This document shows positions 63,035 to 64,000 of a stretch of DNA of 64,000 nt, one piece after another. This stretch comes from Aridibaculum aurantiacum. Lineage in GTDB: Bacteria; Bacteroidota; Bacteroidia; Chitinophagales; Chitinophagaceae. Location: NCBI RefSeq assembly GCF_017355875.1, contig NZ_JAFEWC010000003.1:191001-255000 (forward strand), read 5' to 3'. Position 1 is the stretch's first letter; each line of letters starts with the position of its first letter. A program made the position numbers and the translations under genes. The notes beneath the pieces were generated by a model, which did no database searches, was not told the origin of the DNA, and saw only the letters and a list, made by a program, of their open reading frames with translations.

Positions 63035-64000
63035 TTATTTTTTTGCAGCACTCAAAGGAGCATAGATCTCTGCTTCAATGATGCTTAGTGTGCCTTTTGC
63101 ATTTGCATCGTCCCTTGCTACACCATCATCCAGTTTTTTACCGTTCACTTCCACACCTGTATTTGTTCCCTGGTCTAGTGAAGTGCCCGCCAATTGTATT
63201 CTTACTGTTTTGCCCCTGGTAGGTTTTAATGAAATAGTATAGTAACCAAGCGTAGTTTGCGTTTTGCCATTGAATGCTTCCTTGCCATCTACCGTTATTA
63301 CCAATGGGTATACACGTGAACGGAAGTTGTTGAGCTTGATGGTGATCTCGCTCACTGTCGCTTCTTTCTCTAATGTGTATTCAATCCATGCTGTGTTAAG
63401 CTTGCCATCATTTACCCAATCCGAAAGTTCATTATCATCAAAGCTCCGGGCGGCTTTGTCTGCATTTGCACCGGCAGTAGCACTTACAATGGTAAGCGGC
63501 GTACGTGTCATGGTATAGGATGGTGTGGCAGGTGTTGGACCTCTATCCAAACGCATGGGTAAACCTGCAGATGGTAATACTGCAGACAAGCCATTTTCTG
63601 TTGCATAAGGCTTTGTGTTAAGTGTAATGGTTGCATCTTTCAAACCTTCTGCAGTTGCCTTCACTGTGATGGTGCCTGGCTGCGTTGTGGAACGAACGAG
63701 AAAACGATTAACACCACCTTCTACAGGATATGCAGTTGTTAGTACATAATTACCAGGGCCCATTGCCATACCACCTCTCCATTCTCCCGGGCCGGTCATT
63801 GTGTAGTTAACCATGTTGAGTGCGGTAGGGCAACGGTTGCCTTTTGCATCTACCACTTCCACTTCTACCAATGCAAGATCATGACCATTGGCTACAAATT
63901 CTGTCGGCCGTTTTACTTTTGTAAGTCGCAGTGCAACAGGAGCGCCAACAGTATGGATGATGCCAGTGCAGACTTGTTTGTTCTTTGCATCATAGCCAAC
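63035..64000 (-). CDS. C-terminal part of a GH2-type glycosidase (truncated by window edge)
   Basis: An open frame entering from the right edge (322 residues visible, 5' end outside). It begins in an Ig-like domain of the DUF4982 kind (GAPVALRLTKVKRPTEFVANGHDLALVEVEVVDAKGN, then GPGEWRGGMAMGPGNYV) that follows the barrel in many Bacteroidota GH2 beta-galactosidases, and ends in a jelly-roll of the discoidin type (ARSFDDNELSDWVNDGKLNTAWIEYTL, KTVRIQLAG). The catalytic part is not in the window, so activity cannot be judged. It is 40 bases upstream of the SDR gene and on the same strand, so it probably belongs to the uronate operon. Confidence 0.7.
   Translation of the reverse strand, partial: VGYDAKNKQVCTGIIHTVGAPVALRLTKVKRPTEFVANGHDLALVEVEVVDAKGNRCPTALNMVNYTMTGPGEWRGGMAMGPGNYVLTTAYPVEGGVNRFLVRSTTQPGTITVKATAEGLKDATITLNTKPYATENGLSAVLPSAGLPMRLDRGPTPATPSYTMTRTPLTIVSATAGANADKAARSFDDNELSDWVNDGKLNTAWIEYTLEKEATVSEITIKLNNFRSRVYPLVITVDGKEAFNGKTQTTLGYYTISLKPTRGKTVRIQLAGTSLDQGTNTGVEVNGKKLDDGVARDDANAKGTLSIIEAEIYAPLSAAKK

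Overview
The window comes from a member of the Bacteroidota, most likely of the Chitinophagaceae type (inference; no rRNA gene is present). The signs are a SusC/SusD pair, surface lipoproteins whose lipobox cysteine is followed by Lys-Lys, TAnnTTTG-type promoter boxes, few clear Shine-Dalgarno sites, and several families typical of this phylum (HYC-CC-PP protein, GH95, GH97, IPT-type glycan-binding proteins).

Layout. (1) 3-4434: the tail of a sugar operon with an SGNH esterase, a parallel beta-helix glycosidase-like protein, a FucP-type transporter and a mutarotase, probably for a 6-deoxysugar such as L-fucose. (2) 4652-14758: a copper/heavy-metal module: HYC-CC-PP protein, RND pump (broken into two reading frames at an A-AAA-AAC slippery site), TolC-like channel, two periplasmic adaptors with metal-binding heads, DUF3347 protein, PepSY protein, DUF2911 protein and a 19-cysteine copper-storage protein. 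(3) 14907-17212: an A+T-rich DUF5655/nuclease-fold gene, a stand-alone di-iron metallo-beta-lactamase-fold protein and a small winged-helix-like protein. (4) 17226-54539: a very large polysaccharide utilisation locus. A divergent AraC regulator faces SusC, SusD and two surface glycan-binding lipoproteins. Next come three mannanases (one a GH5-GH26 fusion), a GPH transporter, mannosylglucose phosphorylase (GH130), cellobiose/mannobiose 2-epimerase and GH3. After these come two acetyl esterases, GH5 endoglucanase, GH31 alpha-xylosidase, a GH51-like arabinofuranosidase, GH2, GH95, GH97 and GH9. (5) 54606-58267: aldo/keto reductase, then divergent oxyR and catalase. (6) 58399-64000: GH35 beta-galactosidase, then on the minus strand uxuA, a fructuronate reductase-like SDR and the 3' end of a GH2-type gene.

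How the genes fit together. The main locus is equipped for two hemicelluloses at once. The mannan arm cuts (galacto)(gluco)mannan with GH5/GH26 enzymes, removes alpha-galactose with GH97 and acetyl groups with CE2/SASA esterases, imports mannobiose by the GPH carrier, epimerises it to mannosylglucose and phosphorolyses that with GH130. The xyloglucan arm has endoglucanases (GH5, GH9), GH31 alpha-xylosidase, GH2/GH35 beta-galactosidases, GH95 alpha-L-fucosidase, GH51-like arabinofuranosidase and GH3 beta-glucosidase. Fucose released by GH95 could feed the transporter and mutarotase at the left edge. The uxuA/SDR pair points to uronate catabolism in an adjoining cluster.

Non-coding structure: a tandem ~100-bp palindrome-bearing repeat sits between the third mannanase and the GPH transporter. 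A second family of 25-bp palindromes separates the convergent GH35 and uxuA genes. A GTGA-rich degenerate repeat occurs at two sites, one of which creates a false N-terminal extension on uxuA. Strong terminator hairpins close the metal module and the large locus. No tRNA, rRNA, CRISPR array, transposase or replication origin was seen.
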